Shown here: positions 1-5,919 of the stretch, piece after piece | How the letters are laid out: each line of letters starts with the position of its first letter | Position numbering within the stretch: position 1 is the first letter of the stretch | Origin: Rhodothermaceae bacterium | GTDB lineage: Bacteria > Bacteroidota > Rhodothermia > Rhodothermales > Rubricoccaceae | Assembly (NCBI GenBank): GCA_013003465.1 | Contig: JABDIZ010000214.1 | Span: 1 to 7,990 of the forward strand | DNA: 7,990 bases | Direction of reading: 5' to 3' | Position numbers and translations under genes: made by a program | Notes under the pieces: model-generated | What the model was told of the DNA's origin: nothing | Seen by the model: only the letters and a program-made list of their open reading frames with translations | Databases searched by the model: none

Positions 1-92
1 GTGCCCCTACACACACGATTAGGCTGGAATAGGCTCTCCTGCGAAGACCGCGGGCATGGCTTGGCGGAGGGGAGGGACCTCGGTACCTTGCT

Positions 93-119
93 GGTGCGTC
101 TTACCCTCACGCACCTTTT
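93..119 (+). terminator. Terminator-like hairpin upstream of tatA
   Basis: A perfect 7-bp stem (GGTGCGT at 93-99, ACGCACC at 109-115) encloses a 9-nt loop and is followed at once by TTTT (116-119). This is the shape of a rho-independent terminator on the + strand. It would end transcription of a gene lying left of the window, or fold within the tatA leader. The stem is short, so its strength is uncertain. No coding region is supported in bases 1-178; the open frames there match nothing I recognise. Confidence 0.5.
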
Positions 120-178
120 CGCCGATATACGCGTCAGCGCTACGTATTTCCCGCTCGACCACGCAACCCCTACCCGCC

Positions 179-484
179 ATGGGCAGCCTCGGCACCACCG
201 AAATCATCATCATTTTTCTCGTCGTGCTGCTGGTGTTCGGCGCCAAGCGCATCCCGGAGATCGCACGCGGCCTCGGTAAGGGCATCCGCGAGTTCAAGGA
301 CGCTACGAACGACATCAAGCAGGAACTGAACGTGAGCGACAGCGCCCGGCCGCCGCAGCAGATCCAGCAGCCGCCCGTGCATCAGTATGGCGCGCCGCAG
401 CAGGCGGCCCCGCCACCCGCACAGCAACCTGGCGCCCCGCCACCCGCCGCGCCCCCGGCCGAAGGGCAAGCGTCGCAGTCCTGA
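179..484 (+). CDS. tatA: Sec-independent (twin-arginine) translocase subunit TatA/E
   Basis: TatA forms the oligomeric pore-like part of the Tat system, which exports folded proteins across the inner membrane. The 101-residue product has the family layout. A short periplasmic N-terminus (MGSLGTTE) leads into one membrane helix at about residues 8-21. The FGAKRIPE hinge follows at about 20-27, and then an amphipathic helix (IARGLGKGIREFKDATNDIK). The tail from about residue 57 is rich in Pro, Gln and Ala and looks disordered. The hinge and the motif GLGKGIREFKDA favour TatA/E over TatB. ATG 179 is chosen because the family N-terminus begins there; the frame stays open upstream to 56, but that stretch does not look like TatA. 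There is no Shine-Dalgarno; the leader is CccCTACCCGCC-like. No tatC lies in the window. A strong terminator follows, so the gene is probably transcribed alone. Confidence 0.93.
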   Translation: MGSLGTTEIIIIFLVVLLVFGAKRIPEIARGLGKGIREFKDATNDIKQELNVSDSARPPQQIQQPPVHQYGAPQQAAPPPAQQPGAPPPAAPPAEGQASQS

Positions 485-508
485 CGCTGAGTCCCCAGCC
501 CGTTTCAC

Positions 509-544
509 ACGAAGCCAGCCGCACAGAGCTGGCTTCGTCGTTTT
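509..544 (+). terminator. Rho-independent terminator of tatA
   Basis: A perfect 11-bp stem (ACGAAGCCAGC at 509-519, GCTGGCTTCGT at 528-538) with an 8-nt loop is followed by CGTTTT (539-544). It lies 24 bases after the tatA stop. The T-run is only on the + strand, so it ends the tatA transcript and separates it from sucD. Confidence 0.88.
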
Positions 545-605
545 GGGCGAATACGGGGCGCATGAAGCTTTGGCAAGCGGCTACCGGGCATCAGGGTCCG
601 GCTGT

Positions 606-613
606 TAGCTTTC
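606..613 (+). promoter_or_regulatory. Candidate Bacteroidota-type -7 element for sucD
   Basis: TAGCTTTC matches the known Bacteroidota -7 consensus TAnnTTTG at all but the last position. It would give a leader of roughly 40 bases before the sucD ATG. No TTG or TTTG at the expected upstream distance was found; a TTTG at 569-572 is too far away. The preceding terminator means sucD needs a promoter in 545-659, which is the main support. This is a weak call. Confidence 0.35.
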
Positions 614-659
614 AGCCCCATTGCTTCACGCCCCACGCCTTACGCACCTAGCCCCTCTC

Positions 660-1538
660 ATGAGCATTCTCGTCAACACCGATTCGCGCGTCGTCGTTCA
701 GGGTATCACCGGCAAGGAGGGCACCTTCCACGCCGAGCAGATGCTGGAGTACGGCACCACCGTCATCGGCGGCGTGACGCCTGGCAAAGGGGGCCAGACG
801 CACCTCGACCGGCCCGTCTTCAACACCGTGCGCGAAGCCGTAGAGCAGGAGCGGGCCAACGTGGCGTGCATCTTCGTGCCGCCACCCTTCGCCGCCGATG
901 CCATCCTCGAAGCGGCCGACGCCGGGATCGAGGTGATCGTCTGCATCACGGAGGGCATTCCGGTGCGCGACATGATCCCGGTCAAGCCGTACGTCCAGAA
1001 GAAGGGCGCGCGGCTGATCGGGCCCAACTGCCCGGGCGTGCTCACGCCGGGCGAATGCAAAGTCGGCATCATGCCGACGATGATTTTCGCCGAAGGCTCC
1101 GTCGGCGTCATCTCGCGCTCGGGGACGCTCACCTACGAGGCCGTGGACCAACTCACACGCGCCGGGCTCGGGCAGACCACCGCCGTCGGCATCGGCGGCG
1201 ACCCAATCGTCGGCACGCAGTTCATCGACGCGCTCGAACTCTTTGAGGCCGATCCCGCGACGGAGGCCATCGTGATGATCGGCGAGATCGGCGGCTCGGC
1301 CGAGGAAGAGGGCGCGCAGTTCGTCAAGGACCACATGACGAAGCCCGTCTTCGGCTTCATCGCGGGCCGCACGGCGCCTCCGGGGCGCCGCATGGGCCAC
1401 GCCGGTGCCATCGTCTCCGGTGGCAAGGGGACCGCCGATGCAAAAATGCAGGCCATGCGCGAAGCGGGCATCACGACGGTCGAGAGCCCGGCGGCCATCG
1501 GCGAGACGGTCAAGCAGCACTTCGCGCAGGTCGCGTGA
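660..1538 (+). CDS. sucD: Succinate-CoA ligase (ADP/GDP-forming), alpha subunit
   Basis: SucD pairs with SucC to interconvert succinyl-CoA and succinate with substrate-level phosphorylation in the TCA cycle. The 292-residue length is normal for the family. The N-terminal CoA-binding Rossmann domain shows VVVQGITGKEGTFH at about 11-24, ITEGIPVRD at 96-104 and GPNCPG at 121-126. The ligase domain has RSGTLTYE at 153-160 and GIGGDPIVGTQFID at 177-190. His247 in GHAGAI is the residue phosphorylated in the reaction. ATG 660 is chosen because SILVNTDSRVVVQG is the usual family N-terminus; the frame opens slightly earlier at 621 without homology. There is no Shine-Dalgarno, and the leader is C/T-rich. 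sucC is not adjacent, so the two subunits appear to be encoded apart, as in a number of Bacteroidota. Identity is very secure. Confidence 0.97.
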   Translation: MSILVNTDSRVVVQGITGKEGTFHAEQMLEYGTTVIGGVTPGKGGQTHLDRPVFNTVREAVEQERANVACIFVPPPFAADAILEAADAGIEVIVCITEGIPVRDMIPVKPYVQKKGARLIGPNCPGVLTPGECKVGIMPTMIFAEGSVGVISRSGTLTYEAVDQLTRAGLGQTTAVGIGGDPIVGTQFIDALELFEADPATEAIVMIGEIGGSAEEEGAQFVKDHMTKPVFGFIAGRTAPPGRRMGHAGAIVSGGKGTADAKMQAMREAGITTVESPAAIGETVKQHFAQVA

Positions 1539-1570
1539 CCTCCTGTCTCGCTCGTTTGCACTCACTCGCC

Positions 1571-1635
1571 TGTCCCCCTTCGCAAGGGGGACAGCTTCTG
1601 GAGCAGCCACCGGCTGCGGAGGAAGCAGGGGGTTG
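1571..1635. repeat. Hairpin-rich REP-like intergenic element reaching the engB start
   Basis: A 10-bp perfect palindrome (TGTCCCCCTT at 1571-1580, AAGGGGGACA at 1584-1593, 3-nt loop CGC) is followed by a second stem (GCAGCC at 1603-1608, GGCTGC at 1612-1617, 3-nt loop). A purine-rich run, GGAGGAAGCAGGGGG, then runs directly into the TTG start of engB. The CCCCCTT...AAGGGGG core with a trailing AGGGGG resembles dispersed REP/MITE-like repeats common between genes in GC-rich bacteria. No second copy lies in this window, so repeat status is inferred from style. No T-run follows the stems, so it is not a standard terminator for sucD. Confidence 0.4.
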
Positions 1636-2238
1636 AAAATCCGCCACATCGAGTTCGCCCGCGCGGCGCCCACCTGGGCGTCCTTGCCGGACGATGGGCG
1701 CCCAGAGGTGGCCTTCGTCGGGCGCTCGAACGTAGGCAAGTCGTCGCTGCTCAACGCACTCGTCGGGCGCAAGAACATCGCGCGGACGAGCGGCACGCCG
1801 GGCAAGACGCAGGCACTCAACTACTACCTCGTCAACGGCAAGCAGCCCGACGACGGACGTAGCGGCTTCTACCTCGTGGACCTGCCCGGCTTCGGCTACG
1901 CTAAGGTGTCGAAGACGCAGCGGGCGGCGTGGCAGCAACTCATCGGCCGCTACGTGACCGAGCGCGCATCGCTCCGTGTCGTCGTGCAACTCATCGATAG
2001 TCGCCATGAGCCGACACGCCTCGACGAGGAGTTGTTCGAGTTGCTGCGCGGCGGGGCACCGCGCGTCGTAGTGCTCACGAAGGGCGATAAGCTCTCGAAG
2101 AACCAGCAGCGCATCCGCGAGGCCCAACTTCAGAAGCGTCTTGGCTCGATGGGCCTTGAGGTCCCCGTGGTGCTCACGTCGGCAGAAAAAGGCACGGGCT
2201 TGGACGCCGTCTGGCGCTGGATCGAGACGTTCCTCTGA
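1633..2238 (+). CDS. engB: Ribosome biogenesis GTP-binding protein EngB (YsxC/YihA family)
   Basis: EngB is an essential TRAFAC-class GTPase that assists assembly of the large ribosomal subunit. The 201-residue product has all the motifs: G1 GRSNVGKS at 30-37, G2 region TSGTPGKT at 52-59, G3 DLPGFGYA at 83-90, G4 TKGDK at 149-153 and G5 TSAEKG at 182-187. The length is normal. The start is taken as TTG 1633 because the family begins with a short stretch like MKIRHIEF just before the G1 strand; no ATG or GTG fits. The frame stays open upstream into sucD, but that part is an antisense-like Arg/Ser-rich stretch with no homology. GGAGG at 1618-1622 is a possible ribosome-binding site 10 bases before TTG, and it is one of the few seen in the window. 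The gene follows sucD by 94 bases. Only 6 bases separate its stop from the convergent lipoprotein. Confidence 0.94.
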   Translation: MKIRHIEFARAAPTWASLPDDGRPEVAFVGRSNVGKSSLLNALVGRKNIARTSGTPGKTQALNYYLVNGKQPDDGRSGFYLVDLPGFGYAKVSKTQRAAWQQLIGRYVTERASLRVVVQLIDSRHEPTRLDEELFELLRGGAPRVVVLTKGDKLSKNQQRIREAQLQKRLGSMGLEVPVVLTSAEKGTGLDAVWRWIETFL

Positions 2239-2244
2239 GCCGCG

Positions 2245-2718
2245 TCAGAGCGAATCGGCTGGGAGCGAATCCTCGGGGATGTCCGTAGAGGTCGGCGGCG
2301 GCGGCTCGATACGCTCAGCGATGCGTTGCAGAAGGAGCGTGGCGCCGTTCTCGCCTGGCTCGGTCAGGTGCATCATGCCCTTGTCCTCAATGGTGAAATC
2401 GTAGAGGTGCGTGCCGGTTGCATCGGTCACGGACAACTGGTTCTCTGCGACGAAGGTGTACTGCGCTAGGCTGATGGTCGAATCGGAGAGCGTGGTGCGC
2501 GTCAGTTCGCCCTCAGGCGAAAAGGCAAGGCGCTGCGGTTCCGAGGGCGACGTTCCGTTTTCCTCAATCACCGTCCAGGAGCCGAGCACGGCCTCGTTCA
2601 CGAGGGGCTCGTCGAGGATGGGCTGATCCACTGCATCGGGATCGGCACAGGCGGAAAGCAGCACCGCCACGCAGGTGAGCACGAGGAGCGAGCGGACGAG
2701 ACGGGGCATGGATCGCAT
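2245..2718 (-). CDS. Putative lipoprotein with lipocalin-like domain
   Basis: The function is unknown; it is predicted to be an envelope lipoprotein. The 157-residue product starts with MRSMPRLVRS and a hydrophobic helix. It ends the signal peptide in a textbook lipobox, LSAC, with Cys24 as the lipidated residue. From about residue 44 it reads like a small beta-barrel of the lipocalin-like type: LGSWTVIEENG, then LAFSPEGELTRT, YTFVAENQLSVTD, GTHLYDFTIEDKGMMHLTE and a final strand LLLQRIAERI. The C-terminal tail is Pro/Ser/Asp-rich. Met1 at 2718 and Met4 at 2709 are both possible starts. It lies 39 bases after the other lipoprotein (3111-2758) in the same direction, so the two are probably co-transcribed, and both share the GxW...F.P.G layout. 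It is convergent with engB. The lipoprotein call is strong; the domain call is tentative. Confidence 0.82.
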   Translation of the reverse strand: MRSMPRLVRSLLVLTCVAVLLSACADPDAVDQPILDEPLVNEAVLGSWTVIEENGTSPSEPQRLAFSPEGELTRTTLSDSTISLAQYTFVAENQLSVTDATGTHLYDFTIEDKGMMHLTEPGENGATLLLQRIAERIEPPPPTSTDIPEDSLPADSL

Positions 2719-2757
2719 CAGAGCAGATCGTCAGAGGGAGGCCGAAGACAGAGGCGG

Positions 2758-3111
2758 CTACTCGGTCACGCGGTGAAAGGTCGAGGTCAGTTCGGGGGTG
2801 CGAAGGACGAGCGTATCGTCTGCGACGCGGGCAATGATCTGCTCCACGTTGCCCGCGTGGGTCAGCGTGAGGACACTGTCGTAGGCCAGGGCGTAGCTGA
2901 GGGCAAAGGTGGTGTCCGACGCGGGCGGGTGGCGCATTGCAATGGTCAACGCCCCGTCTGGCGTGAACGTGTAGGCGCGGGCGAAAACATCAGCGCTATC
3001 CGCCCAGCGGACATCCTGCCACGTACCCACGATGGGGTGGGCGACGTCCTCCTCGGCGCAACCGCCCCAGGCGAGCAGGCCGAGCAGGAGCGAAGCGGTA
3101 CAGGCGCGCAT
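2758..3111 (-). CDS. Small putative lipoprotein, lipocalin-like
   Basis: This 117-residue protein has no family I can name. It begins MRACTASLLLGLLAWGGC, a short signal peptide ending in a probable lipobox with Cys18. The -3 residue is Trp instead of the usual Leu, so lipidation is likely but atypical. The mature part follows the same pattern as its downstream neighbour: VGTWQDVRW at 28-36, YTFTPDGALTIAM at 47-59, YDSVLTLT at 77-84 and a last strand LTSTFHRV. That is consistent with a small beta-barrel. ATG 3111 is chosen because the signal peptide begins there. The frame remains open far upstream (to 4029), but that part is antisense to the rhomboid gene and is Arg/Glu-rich with no homology. 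It is first of a likely two-gene unit and divergent from the rhomboid gene. Confidence 0.78.
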   Translation of the reverse strand: MRACTASLLLGLLAWGGCAEEDVAHPIVGTWQDVRWADSADVFARAYTFTPDGALTIAMRHPPASDTTFALSYALAYDSVLTLTHAGNVEQIIARVADDTLVLRTPELTSTFHRVTE

Positions 3112-3244
3112 AGCAGAGCCAGCGGGGAGCGAGGGAGGAGTATACGCTACGGTGGGCGATAAACCGGGGCGATCCCGGCGGGAGGCGCCACACGACCTTC
3201 GCGAGAAAAGCGGTGGCTTCGGACCGGCGCCAGGGCAGCGGGCG

Positions 3245-3252
3245 TAAGTTAT
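3245..3252 (+). promoter_or_regulatory. Possible -7 element of the rhomboid gene
   Basis: TAAGTTAT partly matches TAnnTTTG (TA and TT conserved) and lies about 40 bases before the rhomboid ATG. It sits within the 180-base divergent spacer 3112-3291, which must hold promoters for both directions. No convincing -33 partner was seen. Otherwise the spacer holds only a weak 5-bp hairpin near 3164-3178. Confidence 0.2.
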
Positions 3253-3291
3253 CCGCCTCGCCCGTACGCTGCACCGCTCGTCCCCCTGCCC

Positions 3292-3897
3292 ATGCTCTAC
3301 GACGCCCCCGCCACATTCCTGCTGTTGCTCGCCAACGGCTTTCTCGGCGTCGTCACGCTCTTCTTCGATTCCTCGCTGGTGGGGCGCTGGGCCTTCCGGC
3401 CATACCAGGTGTTGCGCGAGAAGGAATGGGGACGGTTCGTCAGTGCGGGGTTCGTGCACGTCGGCCTCGCGCACCTGGCGTTCAACATGATCACGCTGTT
3501 CTTCTTCGGGCCGTTCATCGAAGCCCAACTGGGGTCGTGGCGCTTTCTGCTGCTCTACTTCGGCGCGGAACTGGCGGCCAACGCGCTCACGATGTGGCGC
3601 TACAAGGACGATCCGAAGTACTCCGCCGTCGGCGCCTCGGGGGCGATCTCTGGCATCGTATTCGCCTTCGTGATCTTCCGGCCATGGGAGCCGATCTACC
3701 TCTTTCTGATTCCGGTCGGAATCCCTGCATTGCTGTTCGCCTTCGGCTACGTGGCGCTCTCCATCTACGCCGCCAAGCAGGGGGGCGGGCGCGTGGCGCA
3801 CGAGGCGCACCTCGGCGGGGCTATCGGCGGCATCCTCCTGACACTGCTGCTCTACCCGGCCGCGCTGGGCATCTTCCTCCGCCAACTCGGCCTGTGA
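3292..3897 (+). CDS. Rhomboid family intramembrane serine protease
   Basis: Rhomboids cut transmembrane substrates inside the lipid bilayer. The 201-residue product is almost entirely a six-helix rhomboid core with short ends and no extra cytosolic domain. The catalytic serine is Ser116 in GASGAISG (114-121). The catalytic histidine is His173 in AHLGGAIGG (172-180). The HLAFN motif (61-65) matches the conserved HxxxN that lines the active site and oxyanion hole. A WR-like loop motif is only loosely present (GRWAFRPY near 31-38). Both members of the Ser-His dyad are there, so it should be active. ATG 3292 follows a C/T-rich leader without Shine-Dalgarno. It is divergent from the lipoprotein pair and convergent with the HAD gene, with only 10 bases between stops. 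The physiological substrate is unknown. Confidence 0.93.
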   Translation: MLYDAPATFLLLLANGFLGVVTLFFDSSLVGRWAFRPYQVLREKEWGRFVSAGFVHVGLAHLAFNMITLFFFGPFIEAQLGSWRFLLLYFGAELAANALTMWRYKDDPKYSAVGASGAISGIVFAFVIFRPWEPIYLFLIPVGIPALLFAFGYVALSIYAAKQGGGRVAHEAHLGGAIGGILLTLLLYPAALGIFLRQLGL

Positions 3898-3907
3898 TCC
3901 GCGCAGG

Positions 3908-4603
3908 CTAGACCTCGAGTGCGACGAGCAGGGCGGTCCAGTCGTCGAAGACGAGCACGTCGTCTCGGACGGAGGCGTCGCCGCGGTACCAGGCGACCTG
4001 CCAGCCGAAGTCGCGTCCGCCCTCCACATCCGAATGCAGGGAGTCGCCGACGTAGAGGATCTGCTCCGGCGCTACACCCACCACTTCGGTGGCGTGAGCG
4101 AAGAGGACCGGGCTCGGTTTCATGGCACCGACTTCCTCCGAAATGACGATGGCTGCTGCGCGGCCGCGCAGTTCAGGGAAGCGGTCGAGCTTGGCCTGCT
4201 GGATTTCAGCAAAGCCGTTGGTGAGGATGCCCACAGGGAAGCGATCCGCGAGGGCGTGAAAGGCCGTCTCCGCGCCCGCCGTCCAACTCCAGTGTCTCGC
4301 GTAGCACTGGAGGTAGTACGCGCCAACGGCTTCGGATTCTACCGTTTCGATAGATAAGGCCTGGAGCAGTCGCGCAAACCGAAGACGCTTAAGGTCTTCC
4401 CGGCCGATGCGCCCGGCCCCATAGGCCCGCCATAGCGGAGCGTTGTGCGCGTGGTACGTCTCCTGTACGTGGGCGAGATCATGTCCATTGAAGTGTTGCT
4501 CGAAGTGAACCGTGCAATCCGCCAGAGCAGAACGCTCTGCTGCGCGGTGGTCCAGCAACGTGTCGTCCAGGTCGAAGTAGATGAAGCGGATTCCGTTGGT
4601 CAC
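3908..4603 (-). CDS. HAD-superfamily hydrolase, YjjG-like (putative nucleotidase/phosphatase)
   Basis: This is a predicted cytoplasmic phosphatase. The 231-residue product has all four HAD motifs: I, DLDDT at 11-15 (nucleophile Asp11, acid/base Asp13); II, Thr128 in ILTNGF; III, Lys162 in MKPSP; IV, GDSLHSD at 186-192. An alpha-helical C1 cap lies between motifs I and II (about 17-110). The layout and length match HAD subfamily IA and the YjjG group, which includes 5'-nucleotidases acting on pyrimidine and non-canonical nucleotides. The substrate here cannot be read from sequence. The start is GTG at 4603, inside the end of the upstream gene: a GTGA overlap of four bases shares the start with the TGA stop of the GNAT-like gene. 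This implies co-transcription and translational coupling, which is the only visible reason the gene would have an in-gene start. Confidence 0.9.
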   Translation of the reverse strand: MTNGIRFIYFDLDDTLLDHRAAERSALADCTVHFEQHFNGHDLAHVQETYHAHNAPLWRAYGAGRIGREDLKRLRFARLLQALSIETVESEAVGAYYLQCYARHWSWTAGAETAFHALADRFPVGILTNGFAEIQQAKLDRFPELRGRAAAIVISEEVGAMKPSPVLFAHATEVVGVAPEQILYVGDSLHSDVEGGRDFGWQVAWYRGDASVRDDVLVFDDWTALLVALEV

Positions 4604-5775
4604 GCATCCAGCCGCTTTTCGAACAGCGCGTACGTCTTGTCCACCACCGCCCCCACCGCATCGAGCGCGTTGATGAGGCGTTTATTGGACTCCAACACCC
4701 AGCTCATCTCGCAGGCTTCGTAGCCCTTGGCTTTGCCACGCTGAATGGTTTCGAGGACCATCAGGGAGTCGAAGCCACGGCCGTGGTAGTCCTTGCGGAC
4801 GCCCAACAGTGGCATCCGTGTTTCATACACTCCGCCGAGCTTGGCGCGGGCGAGGAGCGTCGGGAGGCCGAGCGGGAAGAGGCGCCCGCCGCTCACGTGC
4901 TTGAGCGCTTGGTTGAGGTTCGGGATGGTGACCGAGAAGGCTACGGGTTCGCCGTCCATCTCCAAGAAGTAGACGAGGTCAGGCTCGATGACCTGCTTGA
5001 GGTCTTTGGCGAGGTGCTCGAACTCGTGGTCGGTCATCGGGACGTGGCCCCAGTTCTCGCTCCAAGCCTCATTGTAGATGTCCTTGGCGATCATCGCCTC
5101 GTCCATGAACCGGCTCATGTCCATGGTGCGGAGCGTGAGACCGGGGTTGCGGCGTCGGACGATCTCCGTACCGCGCTCCAGCTTGGCCGTATCGAGGTAC
5201 TTCTTGTGGACGTAGTAGGCGAACATCGTCATCGCCCGCTCGAAGCCGTACCGGAGGAGGAAACCCTCGTAGTACGGTTTGTTGTAGGCCATCAGGATCG
5301 ACGGCTCGCGGTCGAAGCCGTCAACGAGCAGGCCCGACGTATCGTTGAGCGTCGGGTTGGCCGGGCCCCGGACGGCCTGCATCCCCTGGTCGCGGAGCCA
5401 GCCGGCGGCGGCATCGAGTAGCGCCTCGGCGACGCCGTAGTCCTCGATGCTCTCGAAGAACCCGAAGAAGCCCGTCGCATCGTCGTACTTCTGGAGGTGC
5501 ATCCCGTTGACGATGCCCGCGATGCGCCCGACCAGCTTACCCTGTGCGTCCTCTGCCAGGAAGAGCTGGATCTGACCGTGTTCGAAGAAGGGATTCTTTT
5601 TCGGATTGAGGACCTTCTGTTGGTCCATCCGCAGTGGCGGGACGAAGTGCGGGTCGTCGGCGTAGTGATCGTAGACGAAGTCGATGAACCGCTTGCGGTC
5701 GCTGCCGGAGGCGACGGGGCGGACAGTGACCGAGGTGGAGGCCGTGGGGGCCGGAGCCGTAGCGACGTCGGGCAT
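4600..5775 (-). CDS. Tandem GNAT-like N-acyltransferase superfamily protein; candidate ceramide-type N-acyltransferase
   Basis: The 391-residue product looks like two GNAT (acyl-CoA N-acyltransferase) folds in a row. The first half (about 16-190) has KLVGRIAGIVN at 80-90 (a beta-strand pair typical of GNATs), GFFGFFESIED at 102-112, then RGPANPTLND and LMAYNKPYYEG. The second half (about 213-390) has PVAFSVTIPNLNQ at 277-289, GVRKDYHGRGFDSLM at 325-339 as a match to the acyl-CoA pyrophosphate loop (R/QxxGxG), and WVLESNKRLINALDAVGA near the end. Families of this type are annotated only as N-acetyltransferase or hypothetical. It lies downstream of a serine palmitoyltransferase-type gene in the same direction, across a terminator. 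Known bacterial ceramide synthase also belongs to the acyl-CoA N-acyltransferase superfamily, so long-chain-base N-acylation is a reasonable but unproven role. The N-terminal 15 residues are Ala/Pro/Thr-rich. The fold call is good; the function is open. Confidence 0.8.
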   Translation of the reverse strand: MPDVATAPAPTASTSVTVRPVASGSDRKRFIDFVYDHYADDPHFVPPLRMDQQKVLNPKKNPFFEHGQIQLFLAEDAQGKLVGRIAGIVNGMHLQKYDDATGFFGFFESIEDYGVAEALLDAAAGWLRDQGMQAVRGPANPTLNDTSGLLVDGFDREPSILMAYNKPYYEGFLLRYGFERAMTMFAYYVHKKYLDTAKLERGTEIVRRRNPGLTLRTMDMSRFMDEAMIAKDIYNEAWSENWGHVPMTDHEFEHLAKDLKQVIEPDLVYFLEMDGEPVAFSVTIPNLNQALKHVSGGRLFPLGLPTLLARAKLGGVYETRMPLLGVRKDYHGRGFDSLMVLETIQRGKAKGYEACEMSWVLESNKRLINALDAVGAVVDKTYALFEKRLDA

Positions 5776-5804
5776 GAGCGAGGGAGAGCGACTTGATGCA
5801 GGCG

Positions 5805-5812
5805 CAAAGCTA
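5805..5812 (-). promoter_or_regulatory. Candidate -7 promoter element of the GNAT-HAD operon
   Basis: On the - strand this reads TAGCTTTG, a full match to the Bacteroidota -7 consensus TAnnTTTG. It is 29 bases before the ATG at 5775 and just after the terminator of the upstream gene, where a promoter is needed. No clear -33 TTG was found at 17-23 bases upstream. Confidence 0.5.
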
Positions 5813-5859
5813 CGCTAATCCCTCCGAAACACGCGGAAGGGAGCCTGCAGCGCCTCGTG

Positions 5860-5897
5860 AAAACGAACGCGGGGCCCAGCCGATGCCGGGCCCCGCG
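5860..5897 (-). terminator. Rho-independent terminator after the serine palmitoyltransferase-type gene
   Basis: Read on the - strand, CGCGGGGCCC (5897-5888) pairs perfectly with GGGCCCCGCG (5877-5868) around a 10-nt loop, and TTCGTTTT (5867-5860) follows. It starts 22 bases after the stop of the synthase gene. It makes the GNAT-HAD pair a separate transcription unit, or at least lowers read-through into it. Confidence 0.85.
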
Positions 5898-5919
5898 CCT
5901 GAAACCTGTCGTGTTGCGG

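Noticed and set aside
1..279. A frame starting with GTG at base 1 and overlapping tatA
   Set aside because: It reads tatA out of frame, is rich in His and Arg, and has no start context; a gene entering from the left edge cannot be shown.
1571..1593. The 10-bp hairpin as a sucD terminator
   Set aside because: No T-run follows on either strand close to the stem (ACAGCTTC on +), so it does not fit an intrinsic terminator.
1405..1632. An N-terminal extension of EngB overlapping sucD
   Set aside because: The extra residues are Arg/Ser-rich shadows of sucD and the hairpin element; EngB proteins begin at the MKIRHIEF-like segment.
648..1820. A 390-codon open frame on the - strand opposite sucD and the start of engB
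   Set aside because: Its composition (Arg/Asp/Ala-rich) is typical of antisense frames, and it crosses two well-supported genes.
3213..3911. A 232-codon + strand frame overlapping the rhomboid gene
   Set aside because: It is a shifted-frame shadow: Arg/Pro-rich without motifs, while the rhomboid frame has the catalytic Ser and His.
3112..4029. A long upstream extension of the small lipoprotein frame
   Set aside because: It is antisense to the rhomboid gene, and the signal peptide at 3111 marks the real start.
4783..5421. A 212-codon + strand frame opposite the GNAT-like gene
   Set aside because: It is antisense, Val/Glu/Arg-rich with no domain, and the - strand frame carries GNAT motifs.
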